Source: Channallabes apus (lineage: Eukaryota; Chordata; Actinopteri; Siluriformes; Clariidae). From it: a DNA stretch of 64,000 bases. Below are positions 36,091 through 47,893 of this stretch, piece by piece (position 1 is the stretch's first letter; every line of letters begins with the position of its first letter). Below the pieces are notes generated by a model that searched no databases, was not told where the DNA came from, and saw only the letters and a list, made by a program, of their open reading frames with translations. A program made the translations under genes and the position numbers. The stretch is taken from assembly GCA_030522415.1 (NCBI GenBank), contig CM060109.1:23845301-23909300 (forward strand). Reading direction: 5' to 3'.

Positions 36091-37671
36091 TAACGTGTGA
36101 ACAACTTGACAGCAAAATGAGTTCTATTTTTGCAGTTTTGATAAAAATAAAGTAATAAGTATTGCAACCCAGTAGAGAATATTTTGTGCTTGTTTTGTTT
36201 TTGAGTCACAAGAAAAACAAAAAGGACAAATAGCTAAATATTTTGTTGGTGAGATTTGGAAAAATGCTATATCCCCACAATCCAACCTTCCACAGCTTTG
36301 TCTCCAAGAATAAATGAGCCTACAGTTGTGTTTGTGATAACTCATGTATGCAATTTAGCATCACTAATATGTTAGTTGAACTTTAATAAAACACAAATAT
36401 AGCAAACTAATGCTTTCGTTGTATTTTCACACTTAGTTACTGGCAGAACATTGTAACAGTGAGAAAAGTGCTGAGGTTAGTTGCAGACAAAACTTTTTAA
36501 TCATTAACAATCATTCTTGATGATCATGAGCAACATGGAAAAAAAACAATACAAAAACTTCAATTTACAGCATCATCATAGTCCTTTTCAGTTTCTGTTT
36601 CACATTGATAATTGAGGACAGCATCCTATCATACTGTAGTAAAAGTATGCACTCCATAATGTCAGTTTGTGCATTGTCTGATTACATGTGGTCCCATAAG
36701 CTCATAACATAACTCAAAAATCCCAATGAAAAAATTGATGGAGTAAATAGAACCATACATAGCAAAAATAAAAGTTTAACAAACATAACACATCTCATGT
36801 TATCTTGAGTGGTTTAACCTTACATTGCAGCTTAATTTTCTCTCAAAAATATTAGTGTAACATGCACAGTATCATGGGCCCCAAAATGCAGCAAAACTAG
36901 TGCTAGTGTTAAAGAAGTATCAATTTGGCAATGAAACAAAAGGGTACACTACAGTATTCATACTATATAGTATATAAGTATATAATATATAATATATAAG
37001 TATATAATATAGTGTTTGCACAACATACAAATTCTATAATTTTGTATTTCATTGAGGCAGGGACAAAAACATGCAAGGAATGGTAAGTGGTATTTCAAAA
37101 TTGTGTAAACACCCCCTAATGCCCTGAGTGTCCTGGGATAGGCTCCAGGCTTCCTGTGACCTTGTACAGGATAAGAGATATAAAGAATGAGTGAGTGAGC
37201 TTTCATAGGATGTATTGCAGGCATTAAGCGACGCATACCTGTAGTTAATTAATTCTGGAGTGAAAGAATTAATGGCAATACCAGTAAAAGAGACTAAAAG
37301 TCATTTTTCTTGGCTGCAACATTCTCAAAGAATTTACTGGATGCATTTAGTATACTCCTCTGTAAATTCATTATTCTGCAATGCCAGTAGTTTTGCTTTA
37401 CTGATCATGTGACAGACAGATGCAATGTGATTGGTTTTTCAGGACCAGTGAAAAATAATTTCTCAAAATGAGTTTTAAAAAAATGTCTGAAAATAGCATC
37501 TGCTTTTAAAGCTGTTTATGTAAAACAATAGTCAGCCTGAAATAGGAAGAAAAGATGAGTTTGCTAAAAAAAAATATAATAATAATAATAATAATAAGAA
37601 GAAGAAGAAGAATTATTATTATTATTATTATAAATATATAAATGAATAAATAAATCTTGCACAATTCTAGA
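36091..37671 (+). other. Interruption between two Tc1 halves
   Basis: 1.6 kb of AT-rich sequence separating the Tc1 halves. It holds a short reversed SINE fragment near 37098-37200 (TGTCCTGGGATAGGCTCCAG) and an ATA/GAA microsatellite (37573-37632). No target duplication or inverted repeat bounding a single inserted element was found. Confidence 0.45.
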
Positions 37672-38200
37672 ACAAAATCATATGGACAGATGAGACAATG
37701 ACTGACTTGTACCAGATTGATGAAAACAGAAAAAATACAAAGAAGGGAAGGATTTAAATATCACCTCTACTTACAGTATGGCTGAGGCATGTATGGCTGC
37801 CAAGAGAACTAATTCGTTTGTATTTATTGATGATGTGACTGCTGAGAAAAAGAACAGAAGGATAAATTTAGAAGTGGATATGGCTATGATATCTGGACAG
37901 ATTCAGCCAAATTCTTCAAACCTCATTGGACAGCACTTCACCGTGCAGATAAACAATGACTTGAAACATACACTAAAAGCAACCCAAGAGGTTTTTAAGG
38001 CATAAATATGAAATGTCAAGCAAAAGATCTGAATCCAACTGACGGCAAACCTGAAAATAAAATGCTCCCTGAACAAGCAGGACATGAAGACGGATGCAGT
38101 AAAGGCATCACCAGGGAAGAAACCCAGCATATGGTGATGTCTATGGGTTCCAGTCATTGACTGCAAAGAATTTGCAACCAAGTGTTTAAAATAACATTTA
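37672..38200 (+). pseudogene. Tc1 transposase relic, 3' half
   Basis: Contains TGGACAGATGAGACAATGAC (the WTDET motif codons). The frame at 37778-38005 includes MAEACMAAKRTN...FVFIDDVTAE and VQINNDLKHTLKATQE, the decayed second catalytic region with Asp retained but shifted context. The catalytic C-terminal motif is lost. It is the partner of 35640-36090 and has many lesions. Confidence 0.7.
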
Positions 38201-39574
38201 TGATTATTTTATTTTTTATCCAATTAGTTTTGGTTTCTCAAGAAATTGCATTTCCACACACTATTCACCCAATTTGGTACAAACCACCTTAAAAGTTGAA
38301 AGTCTTGCCCTCTGAATCGTATGTTTTTTTTATTTTTTATTATTTAAATTCAATATTCTGTGGTAGACAGCTAAGGCTAGTAATGGAATGTTGCATTAAT
38401 ATTTGAAAAAAAATATTTTTGGCAATAATGTTAATGCTAATAATGTAATGTTTAATTTTAACATTAATCCAGAATACATAAATTATACACAAAACATTTA
38501 AGGTACATTTGTTCTCTGGTTTATTCAATGTAGATCTGTATTTTAGTGAAGACGATATGACAGGTGATTACAATTTATTACAAAAGTTGGAATGTATATG
38601 TGAGCTACTGTACCTTGCCGTTTTAGGAAGGATCTATATAAAAGACATGGAAGCATCATGGTAGGACTCTGTGTAAGGCTAACAGGTGTGTCCCTCACGC
38701 TACGTTGCCTCTTGGTGCACACAACAACACCCAATCAGTCATGCTTCACATCCACACAACAGCATTGTGGTAGATAAATAAATAAAGGAGGCCCCTGTGT
38801 CTCAGGCATTAATAGTAATTGTGTGTATAAACTGTTTCACATCGTCCTCTTCACTCACAGCTGCCCCTTAATCACTACTGTGCCAAGCAAATGGTGTGTG
38901 TGTGTGTGTGCGTGTGTGTGTGCGTATGCTTGTGCGTGTGCGTGTGCGTGTGTGTGTGTGTGTGTTTGTCTGACAGACAGACAGACAGACAGACAGAATA
39001 AATATGGTCTCTCGTCAGTTGGTGAAGTTGAATAATACTGAAAAGCTGATTTCAAATTTCATATCAAGGGAGCAGCACATCTGGCCCTCTTGCAGCTAAA
39101 TGATTTTCCCACCTGCTTTCAGTTAGGCAAATTATGATACAGCACAATGAGAAAGAGGGTGAAAGAGGGACAAGTGAGAGACTTCATAAACCAAGAAAAA
39201 TTAAATAACAAGCACCAAACCAATAACAAAACACCCTGTATACACCAAACAAATGACTGACAATCTTACTTAAAGTTTACAAACAAATATAAAATGACAA
39301 AGCAAAAATGTTAATGAGTTAGAGCTTTCAGCTGCCACAAATGATGACACTTGTATTTTATGGTATTATACGGTTACAGTGTTACAAATAAAACTTAAAT
39401 TACAGTTATATTTTATTTTGTTTCTATGTATATAAAATCTTGCATTAAGGGTTTGTTTGTTTGTTCGTTTGTTTAGATACCTATCTAGTGATACAATGTA
39501 AAGACAATTGTAAACACATTTCCTGACGTTTAATCCTAGTACTGTATATCCATAGTATACATTCCTTGTCTTAA
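38201..39574 (+). other. Gene-free stretch with compound GT/GACA microsatellite
   Basis: AT-rich. A GT/GC-GT repeat at 38893-38966 passes into a GACA repeat at 38971-38996. No gene is supported. Confidence 0.5.
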
Positions 39575-40485
39575 GTCAGTTAGGATCACTACTTTATTTA
39601 AAGAATGTGAAATGTCTGAATAATAATGGAGAAAAATTCAATATACAGCTTTTATATATTTCATCACATTGCAAAGTGGAGAAGTTTACATACTGTATAT
39701 TTAGCTAGTTGTTGTTGGTCTTTCAACTGCTCCCGACAAGGGGTCGCCACAGCGGACTATCCAGTCCGCACTACAACTTGGCACAGGTTTTACGCCGGAT
39801 GCCCTTCCTGACGCAACCCTCCCATTTTATCCAGGCTTGGGACCGGCACTGTATCCAGGGGCTGGGGGGTTTGGGCACTGGTTGGGAATTGAACCCGGGC
39901 CTTCCGCATGGCAGGCGAAACACCTACCACTGAGCCACTAGTATTTGGTAATATTGCCTTAAACTCTTTTATACCTTAGATCAAATGTTTAGGGTAGCCT
40001 TCCACAGCCTTTTTACAATAAGTTTCTGTAATTTTAGCTCATTCCTCCTGTGAGGACTGGTGTAACTGAGTCAGGTTTGTAGACCATTTTGCACCACACA
40101 CTTTTTCAGTTCTGCCCACAATTTTTCATTTGGATTGAGGTCAGGACCAATGTAATGCCTCAACTTTATTGTCCTTAAGACTTTTTGCCACAACTTTGAG
40201 GTCATTGGTCATTTGAAAGAGCCATTTGTGACCAAGCTTTAACTTCCTGGTGTCTTCTATGTTGCTTCAATATATCCACATAATCTTCCTTCCTTTAATG
40301 ACATCTATTTTGTGAAAAGCACTAGTCCCTACTGGAGCAAAGAACCCCACAATGATACTGCACCCCTGTGCTTCATGGTTCGGATATTGTTCTTTGAATG
40401 CAAACCTCCCCCTTTTTCTTCTAGACTACAATGCTCATTATGGATAAACAGTTAATTTTTTTGTTTCATCAGACCAGAGGACATT
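39575..40485 (-). mobile_element. Tc1 relic (antisense) split by a SINE
   Basis: The sequence follows the reverse strand of the salmonid/cyprinid-type Tc1: CAGTTAGGATCACTACTTTA, GAAGTTTACATACTGTATAT, ATTTGGTAATATTGCCTTAA, GGTGTAACTGAGTCAGGTTT and TCATCAGACCAGAGGACATT. It is full of substitutions and short indels. The SINE at 39710-39937 interrupts it, and the Tc1 sequence is continuous on either side. Confidence 0.85.
39710..39937 (-). mobile_element. tRNA-Gly-derived SINE, full-length copy
   Basis: On the minus strand the head (about 39885-39937) reads TGGCTCAGTGGTAGG (A-box region), then CGCCTGCCATGCGG with a GCC anticodon, then GGCCCGGGTTCAATTCC (B-box), closely like tRNA-Gly(GCC). The body follows, and the tail at the low-coordinate end contains CCGCTGTGGCGACCCC, shared with the RTE LINE 3' end at 42040. 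The short flank ctagt occurs on both sides (39705-39709 and 39938-39942). Confidence 0.85.
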
Positions 40486-40596
40486 TATCATTACATTACA
40501 TTACATTAATAAAGATTTTTGTTGCTGTGCGCGCCTTTTGACTTGTGACGCACTCAATAGACTTGCCTTACAGTACCCAAGTGAACTGCTGGTTTT

Positions 40597-41385
40597 CAAT
40601 TCAATTCAATTTTATTTATATAGCGCTTTTAACAATGGTCATTGTCTCAAAGCAGCTTCACAAAAATGAAAGAAATTTAACAAAACAACAACAACAAAAA
40701 ATAAATACTTAAATAAATAAATAAATAAAATACATGAATAAAAATAAATAAATAAATAAATGAAAAAAAATAATAATAATTATAGAAAAGAAAATAATTG
40801 GAAGTGTGTATGTTTGAGAAAAATGTGCAGCTAATAATAATGAGATGAATGAATGAAATTTCTCTGATGAACAAGCCAAGGGTGACGGCGACGGTGGCAA
40901 GGAAAAACTCCCTGAGATGGCATTAGGAAGAAACCTTGAGAGGAACCAGACTCAACAGGGAACCCATCCTCATTTGGGTGATAACAGATAGAAATAATAT
41001 AACATCTTGTGTGTTGTGCAGGTGAAAATTCAATATGACAGAAATTATTTAAATTGACATGAAGACCAGTTCAGCATAGGGACGAGTCAGCAGGTGCAGA
41101 GGGCAGATGAGGTCTGGATCACTGGAAGCACAGGAGCAGCATGTGTAGCTCCAACCATCATAAAGCAGAATCCAGCTGGAGCTGGTCCTTCTCTGGATGC
41201 CTCAGGAACCTCGCAGGGTCAGCCTTTGTCTACTGAAGCTGGCAAAATCTCCCGATGCCTCGGGATGGGTAGAGAAATACAGAACAGATGGGGAGAATTA
41301 GCGTAGTTGCCATTCGGGATAGGTGTACTGGAGTATGAGATTATGGGATGAGTTGTGTGTATGCCAGATTAAAAAGATGCGTCTT
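40597..41385 (-). mobile_element. L2-type LINE 3' end, minus orientation
   Basis: Begins with the terminal AATTC repeats and TATAGCGCTTTTAACAAT, then GGAAAAACTCCCTGAGATGG and GAACCAGACTCAACAGGGAA, the family signature also seen at 42104 and 62611. It is only 3' UTR plus the last coding bases. The 3' terminus is at the low-coordinate end. Diverged from the other two copies. Confidence 0.75.
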
Positions 41386-42018
41386 GAGCGTCTTGAACTG
41401 CTGGTATTCCATGATCTGCCATGCCTGCTTGCTATGGTGCATGCTATTTCTTGGTACATTGTATAATAAAGACTACAGGACGGGTCAGATCTTTTTATTA
41501 CCAATACACCACAGTTATGGAATAGCCTTCTTGTTGGTGCTCGGGACACAGACGTGTCAGATTTTAAGTCTAGATGAAACATTATTTGTTAAGGCAAGTC
41601 TTTTATAAATACAGTAGCTTTTCCATAGGTAAAGGAGCAGGATTCATGGGCATAGAGGGTTGTTTTGTTTGTTTGTTAGGTTTGGCGATGTGGCTGGTTG
41701 CCTTACTTCCAAGGACACCCCCATGTCTGTGTTTTCTTCTGGTTCTGAAATTTTGACTCATTGCTAATCCTGCCAGAGTTTACATGTACATTGACCTTAT
41801 GCATTACCAATTCTCTCTCTCCCTCTGTCTTCCCCCACCCTCTATGTTTAACTAGACATGGTACCTCCTGAGTTAACAGTGATCCTGCCCTGAGGACCAA
41901 CCTCATCCATCCTGATGCCCTACCTCTGGTTCTCATTACATGGAGACCACTTACTGCTTCTGAGGATATTTACATGCTTTCTAAATAAAATCAATTATTA
42001 TTATTATTATTATTATAT
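41386..42018 (+). mobile_element. LINE 3' end, plus orientation
   Basis: The + strand contains a decayed LINE ORF2 C-terminus: a TTATGGAATAGCCTTC block like the LWNSLP motif and GATTTTAAGTCTAGATGAAA. A 3' UTR with GACATGGTACCTCCTGAGTT follows, then a terminal AATAAAATCAATTATTATTA repeat. It is head-to-head with the minus-strand copy at 40597-41385, so they are separate insertions. Confidence 0.65.
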
Positions 42019-42039
42019 AGTCTTCCTATACTCTTCTTT

Positions 42040-42103
42040 GTCTTTCAGCTGTTCCCTTTCAGGGGTCGCCACAGCGAATCATCTGCCTCCATCTAACCCT
42101 ATC
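42040..42103 (-). mobile_element. RTE-type LINE 3' tail, left part
   Basis: Carries CTTTCAGCTGTTCCCTTTCA and GGGGTCGCCACAGCGAATCA on the + strand, the reverse of an RTE 3' terminus. It is continuous with 44109-44500 once the L2 insertion is subtracted. Confidence 0.7.
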
Positions 42104-42727
42104 AATTCAATTCAGTTTTATTTGTATAGCGCTTTTAACAATTGACGTTGTCTCAAAACAGCTTTACACAATCAAAAGAATTATTTAAGTTTGTATGGAA
42201 TGTGAATGTGTATGAATCAAAATGTTCAGATAGTCCCTGGTGAGCAAGCCGAGGGTGACAGTGGCAAGGAAAAACTCCCTGAGATGGTAATAGGAAGAAA
42301 CCTTGAGAGGAACCAGACTCAACAGGGAACCCATCCTCATCTGGGTGAAACAGATATCAGGAAATGATCTGCATTTATACAGTGTTAGGTGGCAGACAGT
42401 TCAGCTATAATAGTTGATGTTAATTGATGTTAAAATGGAGTCCAGTAGTTATTGGAGACTCAGATAGACTTGTAGAAAGTTCCAGTCCTGAACTATCGAA
42501 TTGTCAAGTCCTCAGAGAAACAGCTGACAACACCAGTCGAGGCCAGAACCATCTTCTAAGTAGATAGAATCATCCCCAGACACCAGACGCATCCCAAAGA
42601 GACACACGGGGCATCCATGCGACAAGACATCCAACCAGAAACGGGGCACCAGAATGGATCAGACAGGTCCGGAGGGCAGAGGGAGTCTGGATCACTGGCA
42701 GCTCAGGAATGACATGGGTAGCTCGAC

Positions 42728-42758
<31 letters not shown>

Positions 42759-44108
42759 AAGAGTGAAAGGGGGAGACACGGGGAGAGAGGAAAGAGAAAG
42801 AGGGGGAGAAAGAGAAGAGGAGGAGAGATGGCAGTTAGGTATGGTCACAGTCACAATGTATAATGTGAATGTATATTTACTGTAGAGTGCAAGCAGGGAC
42901 TCCGGCAGGACTAACTATGACAGCATAACTAAAAGGGAGAGGCAGAAGGAAACACAAACATGAGGGCTCCCTGAGATGTAAAGCAAACAATCACCTCACC
43001 ATCAACAAACCTGAGTGATCAAATGAAAGTGAGGAAGACAGCATCTAAACATACCAGTTCACCATAATACTCTACGTCCATGAGTCCCCCAGATCTGCTC
43101 CTTTACCTAAGGCAAATCTATTTATAAAAATGCTTGGCTAAATAAATAGGTTTAACACTAGACTTAAACACTGAGACTGTGTCTGAGTCCCGAACACTAT
43201 TTGGAAGACTATTCCATAATTTTGGGGCTTTGTAAGAAAAAGCTCTGCCCCTAGCTGTAGTTTTCATAATACGCGGTACTGACAAGCAGCCTGCATCCTT
43301 TGATCGAAGTAGGTGTGGCGGATCGTAAGACACTAGCAGTTCGCTCAGATACTGCGGCGCGAGACCATTTAATGCTTTTTATGTCAAGAGTAGTTGACAC
43401 AGGGAGCCAATGTAGTGAAGATAGGATAGGGGTGATGTGCTCATATCTTCTGGTTCTAATGAGGACTCTCGCTGCTGCATTCTGGACTAGCTGAAGCTTG
43501 TTTATGCACCTAACAGAACAACCAGACAGTAAGGCATTACAATTGTCCAACCTAAAAGTGATAAAAGCATGAACTAGTTTTTCTGCATCGTTTAGCGACA
43601 ATATATTTCTTATCTTGGCAATATTTCTGAGGTGAAAGAATGCTATCCTGGTGATATTATCTATATGAGCTTCGAATGAAAGGCTGGAATCTATAATCAC
43701 GCCGAGGTCTTTCACTGTTGCACTTGATGGAACAGAAAGGCCATCTAAAGTTACGGTGTGATCTAAGATTTTACTTCTAGCTGTATGCGGTCCTATGACT
43801 AGAACTTCTGTCTTATCCGGATTAAGCAGAAGGAAGTCAATTAGCATCCAATTTCTTATGTCCTGCACACATTGCTCAACTTTAGTAAGATGGTTTTTCT
43901 CATCAGGTTTTGTTGAGACGTATAGCTGTGTGTCGTCAGCATAACAATGAAAACGAATACCATGCTTACGGATTATGTTGCCCAGAGGAAGCATGTAAAG
44001 TGAAAAAAGCAGTGGGCCTAAAACTGAACCCTGCGGAACGCCAAACTCCACTAGAGAACATGCAGAATAATCACCAATTAAGTCTACAAACTGATAACGA
44101 TCGGTCAA
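42104..44108 (-). mobile_element. 5'-truncated L2 LINE inserted into an RTE LINE
   Basis: 2.0 kb on the minus strand. Its 3' end is at 42104 (AATTCAATTCAG repeats, TATAGCGCTTTT), the 3' UTR runs to about 43100, and the reverse transcriptase C-terminal part extends to 44108 where the element is truncated. Flanking ctatc at 42099-42103 and 44109-44113 is the likely target duplication. The UTR includes a GA-rich tract (42726-42835). Confidence 0.85.
43118..44108 (-). pseudogene. L2 LINE reverse transcriptase fragment
   Basis: The minus-strand frame 43251-44108 gives RT palm motifs [17 protein letters not shown] and [11 protein letters not shown] (catalytic YADD). RNWM...[25 protein letters not shown] and SSLHWLPV follow, typical of L2/CR1-clade ORF2. 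Near 43370 the frame shifts. The C-terminal continuation ([31 protein letters not shown]) is read in the frame ending at 43118. The endonuclease and the N-terminal RT are missing by 5' truncation, so it cannot work. Confidence 0.9.
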
Positions 44109-44500
44109 CTATCCCCTGCATCCTCTTCTCTCACACCAACTAACTTCATGTCTTCTCTCACTGCATCCATAAATCTACTCTTTGGTCTTCCACTACACCT
44201 CCTGCCTGGCAGTTCCAAACTCAGCATCCTTCTACCGATATATTCACCATCTCTCCTCTGAGCATGTCCAAACCACCTCAATCTGGCCTCTCTGACTTTA
44301 TCTCCAAAACATCTCACATGGGTTGTCCCTGTGATGAACCCATTCTTGATCCTATCCATCCTTGTCACTCCCAAGGAGAACCTCAACATCTTCATCTCTG
44401 CTACCTCTAGCTCTGCCTCCTGTCTTTTCTTCAGTGCCACTGTCTCTAAGCAGTAGAGCATCGCTGGTCTCACCACTGTCCTGTACACCTTTCCTTTCAT
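44109..44500 (-). pseudogene. RTE LINE ORF2 C-terminal fragment
   Basis: The minus-strand frame includes YRTVVRPAMLYCLET, AEMKMLRFSLGVTRMDRI, VREARLRWFGHAQRR and PGRRCSGRPKSRFMDAVRED, the hallmark C-terminus of RTE-clade reverse transcriptases. A 5'-truncated relic. Its 3' end was separated by the L2 insertion and lies at 42040-42103. Confidence 0.88.
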
Positions 44501-45712
44501 TCTCGCTGATATATAGTATTATATATAATCTTCCTATACAATATATACATTTGACTAATGAGGACAGTTCCACTTTGAGACCATGAAGATGGCTTTGGAC
44601 TGCATTGATAATAATAATATTGCATTGATGACAGTATCACCTCAAATGAAGGTCCTTTGAGTCCGGTTTCTCTTACGGTTTCCTTAAGTGTAATTTTTCC
44701 TTGCAACACCTCTGGCAATTAAGGATACACTTAGTTTTTTTTTTTAAGTGTAAATAAAATAATAAATTTAAGGATTAATAAAGTAATACATTAAAAATTT
44801 ATATTTTTAAATTATTTTACAAATTCTTATTTCTCTATAGCTGGATTTTGAAAATATCCAATGGATATAAAAAAAATAAAGCATTTTAAATTAAATAGAA
44901 TTTAGATTTTTATGCTACTTAAGTTAATACATGGTAACAGTGACAAGAAGGTAAATGCCTTAGGTAAACAGATTAGGAAAGATTAGTTAAAAAAGGGAAA
45001 ACAGAACAGATGGATGCCAGAGAACTAACAGAAACATGCACTTTAAATAGACAAAATAATTAGACTAAATAAGGTTCAGGAGAAGACACTAAAGATCATG
45101 TGATGTCAGGTGCAATGCATCCTGGAAACTGAAGTTCGGAACAAATGTCAACATAAGAGTCCTACAGAACACAAAAACGAGAACATTCAGGGGAAACCAT
45201 AAACGTACAGTAGAAAATATCCTTTTCTGCTATCCTCAGTAAATAAATGACACACAATCTATGTGTTAAAAAGAGTCCTCATACTCCCAGAACCACTCTG
45301 TCACAATTTGAGCCCTGGAATATGTCTGTGGCATCACGGACAGAAGAATATTGCTGAGCCTAGATCTGACCAGTGGAAACAATCGAAGATCGCACATGCA
45401 TGCGTAATGTGTGTACTGCTTCATGTACTTTACTTCTTACCCTGACATATCCATTTCTCTGAAATAGGATCAATCTGAATTCATTGGGGAAATGACCTTT
45501 TTTATTGCTTCGAAGTTTAAACTTTATGCTTCTGAGCAAATTCTAGGCTTGTTTTTTTATTTATTTTTTTTAGCCACTAACAAGTGGTTTTCATGTGGAC
45601 ACATATCTGTTTAGTTCCAATCCAATGTAGTTCTCCTTACATTGTACTTGTATTATAAATGCTCTTACTTTGACTATTAAACATACTGTAGAAATGAGTT
45701 ATTTTCTTGATT

Positions 45713-45756
<44 letters not shown>

Positions 45757-45889
45757 CGTTTAGGTTTTTGGAATTTTATTTTTTTATTTTACATAATAGT
45801 AAATTATGTAAAATAATTTTTTTTAAATATTATATGCAAAATATTTCAAGCCTGTTTTTTTGTTATTTGTTTTATTTATTTATTTATTT
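44501..45889 (+). other. Gene-free stretch with LINE-like debris and GATA repeat
   Basis: Sequence near 44560-44740 (GAGTCCGGTTTCTCTTACGG) looks like further retroelement 3' UTR. A GATA microsatellite spans 45713-45757. No gene seen. Confidence 0.45.
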
Positions 45890-46620
45890 GAATACCAAAC
45901 CCTGCACAAGAAAGTAAGCAAATTTGTGGAAAGTTGACTTTAATGGAAAGTGTGAAACAAAAAAGGTGAACAAGCAAGGGTGCTGAGCACAGACGAAGAT
46001 TAAGAAGATTGTTAACCAAACACATTTTAAAAATTTAGGAGAACTTTACAAGAAGCTGGAGTGAGTCAGTGCATCAAGAGCCACAATACACAGATATCTT
46101 CAGGAAAAAGGCTACAACTGCTGCATTTCTAGTATCAAGCCACTCCTGAACTAGAGACAACTTTAGATGTGTCTTACCTGGGTCATTGCTCAGTGGTCCA
46201 AAGTCTTCTTGTCAGATCAAAGTAAATTTTACATTTTATTTGGGAAATAAAGGTCCCAGAGTCTGGAGGATGGGTGGAGAGGCACAGAAGCTAAGGTTGT
46301 TGAAGTCCAATGTAATGTTTCCACAATTAGTGATGATTTGGGGTGCCATGTCATCTACTGGTGTTGGTCTAATGTGTTTTATCAAGTCCAAAGTCAACTC
46401 AGCCATCAACCAGTAGATTTTAGTGGATTTCATGCCTCCATCTCATGACAAGCTTCATTTCCTTTTCCAACTGCACTTATGATCTGCCCAGAACTACTAA
46501 GCACTGTGTCAAAACTACCAATAACTTGTTTGCTAAATATGATGTTTGGCCAATCAATTTGCCTGAACTGAATTTCATAGAAAACCTATGGGATATTGTC
46601 AAGAAACAACAATATTTGCA
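45890..46620 (+). pseudogene. Tc1-like transposase relic
   Basis: Fragments in several frames recall a fish Tc1 transposase. These are a WSKVFLSDQSKF-like block at about 46195, GPRVWRMGGEAQKLRLLKSN and LVMIWGAMSSTGVGLMCFIK at 46250-46385, and LPELNFIENLWDIVKK (degraded catalytic Glu region) at 46560-46610. Stops and frameshifts throughout. Terminal repeats were not identified. Confidence 0.75.
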
Positions 46621-46743
46621 TTGCAAGGTTTGTTTGTTTGTTTGTTTGTTTGTTTGTTTGTTTTAATGTGCTTGGGAAATATTAAGCTTGAAATGCCTTT
46701 AAATATTTCACTTAACATGTAAAACTTTCTGCTGCACCATGTG

Positions 46744-46784
<41 letters not shown>

Positions 46785-47639
46785 GTTGTTGTTGTTAATA
46801 ATAATAATAAATTCACCAGTGTAGTAATCTGTGCACTTACGCATGAATATGATCTACTTCTTATGTGTTTTATTGAACCACAACAACACCATGACACTGG
46901 GAGAAAGACAGGGAGATCTGGAGTGGTTGTCAGGTGAATTGAGGCAATATGTGTGATCATAAAAGCAAAGGTAGCTCATCTGTAACCACATTGATCCTTG
47001 TGCTGTATAAACCCAACAAAATGGGTTTTGACAAGATTTGTCCTTACAATGGTTGTTAGTCTCTGAGAAATTAATCCAATTGATACCTTCCCCAAGTACA
47101 AACACATATATGCAAATCCATAGCAATCTTCTAGATTTAGCTGTGCTTCTGGAAGTGAATTGAGGGACATAAAAACAAAGGCAGAAGAAAATGTGCCCTT
47201 TGGACTTAAGGATAATCTCTTGTCATAAACATACCCATCTCTTCCATTACCATGGAAAGACACACCCAGACCCACCCACATACACTCCCTTCACCTCACT
47301 TTCTATCACAAATGTCTTTTTTTTTGTGCACGTGCATCCTAGCACAGTGATTACACAAGGAAATAGTATCTCATTGGATAATTTACTCCTTAATCAAGCT
47401 TGGAAATGTGGATGCACACAGTTTACAGGAAACCAACGTTAGACAACTGCAATGAGAACACATAAGTATATTGGAGTAGACAAAAAGAACTTGCCTGTTA
47501 AGTAATGAAAGACTGGGAGCAAAGAACAAGACTGACAAGCTAGTTTAGTGTTTCATGGGCTACCATTGCTTTCCACATTGTTTGTGTAAGCCAGGCTCTG
47601 TGATGTGTCCAAAGGTATCACATGTCCCTGGGTTCTCGT

Positions 47640-47690
<51 letters not shown>

Positions 47691-47820
47691 TGTGGTGTGG
47701 TGTGTGTGTGTGTGTGTGTGTGTTGATTACCAATGGACCAGCGCTGCTCTGTAATCAGACAGGTCAGAGAAAAACTTGTTTTAAAAGCATGTATTGTGTT
47801 TTTGTTTTTGTCACACCCCT

Positions 47821-47893
<73 letters not shown>

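Noticed and set aside
39885..39937. Possible functional tRNA-Gly gene
   Set aside because: The tRNA-like part is diverged, fused to a SINE body and tail, and inserted in a transposon. It is a SINE head.
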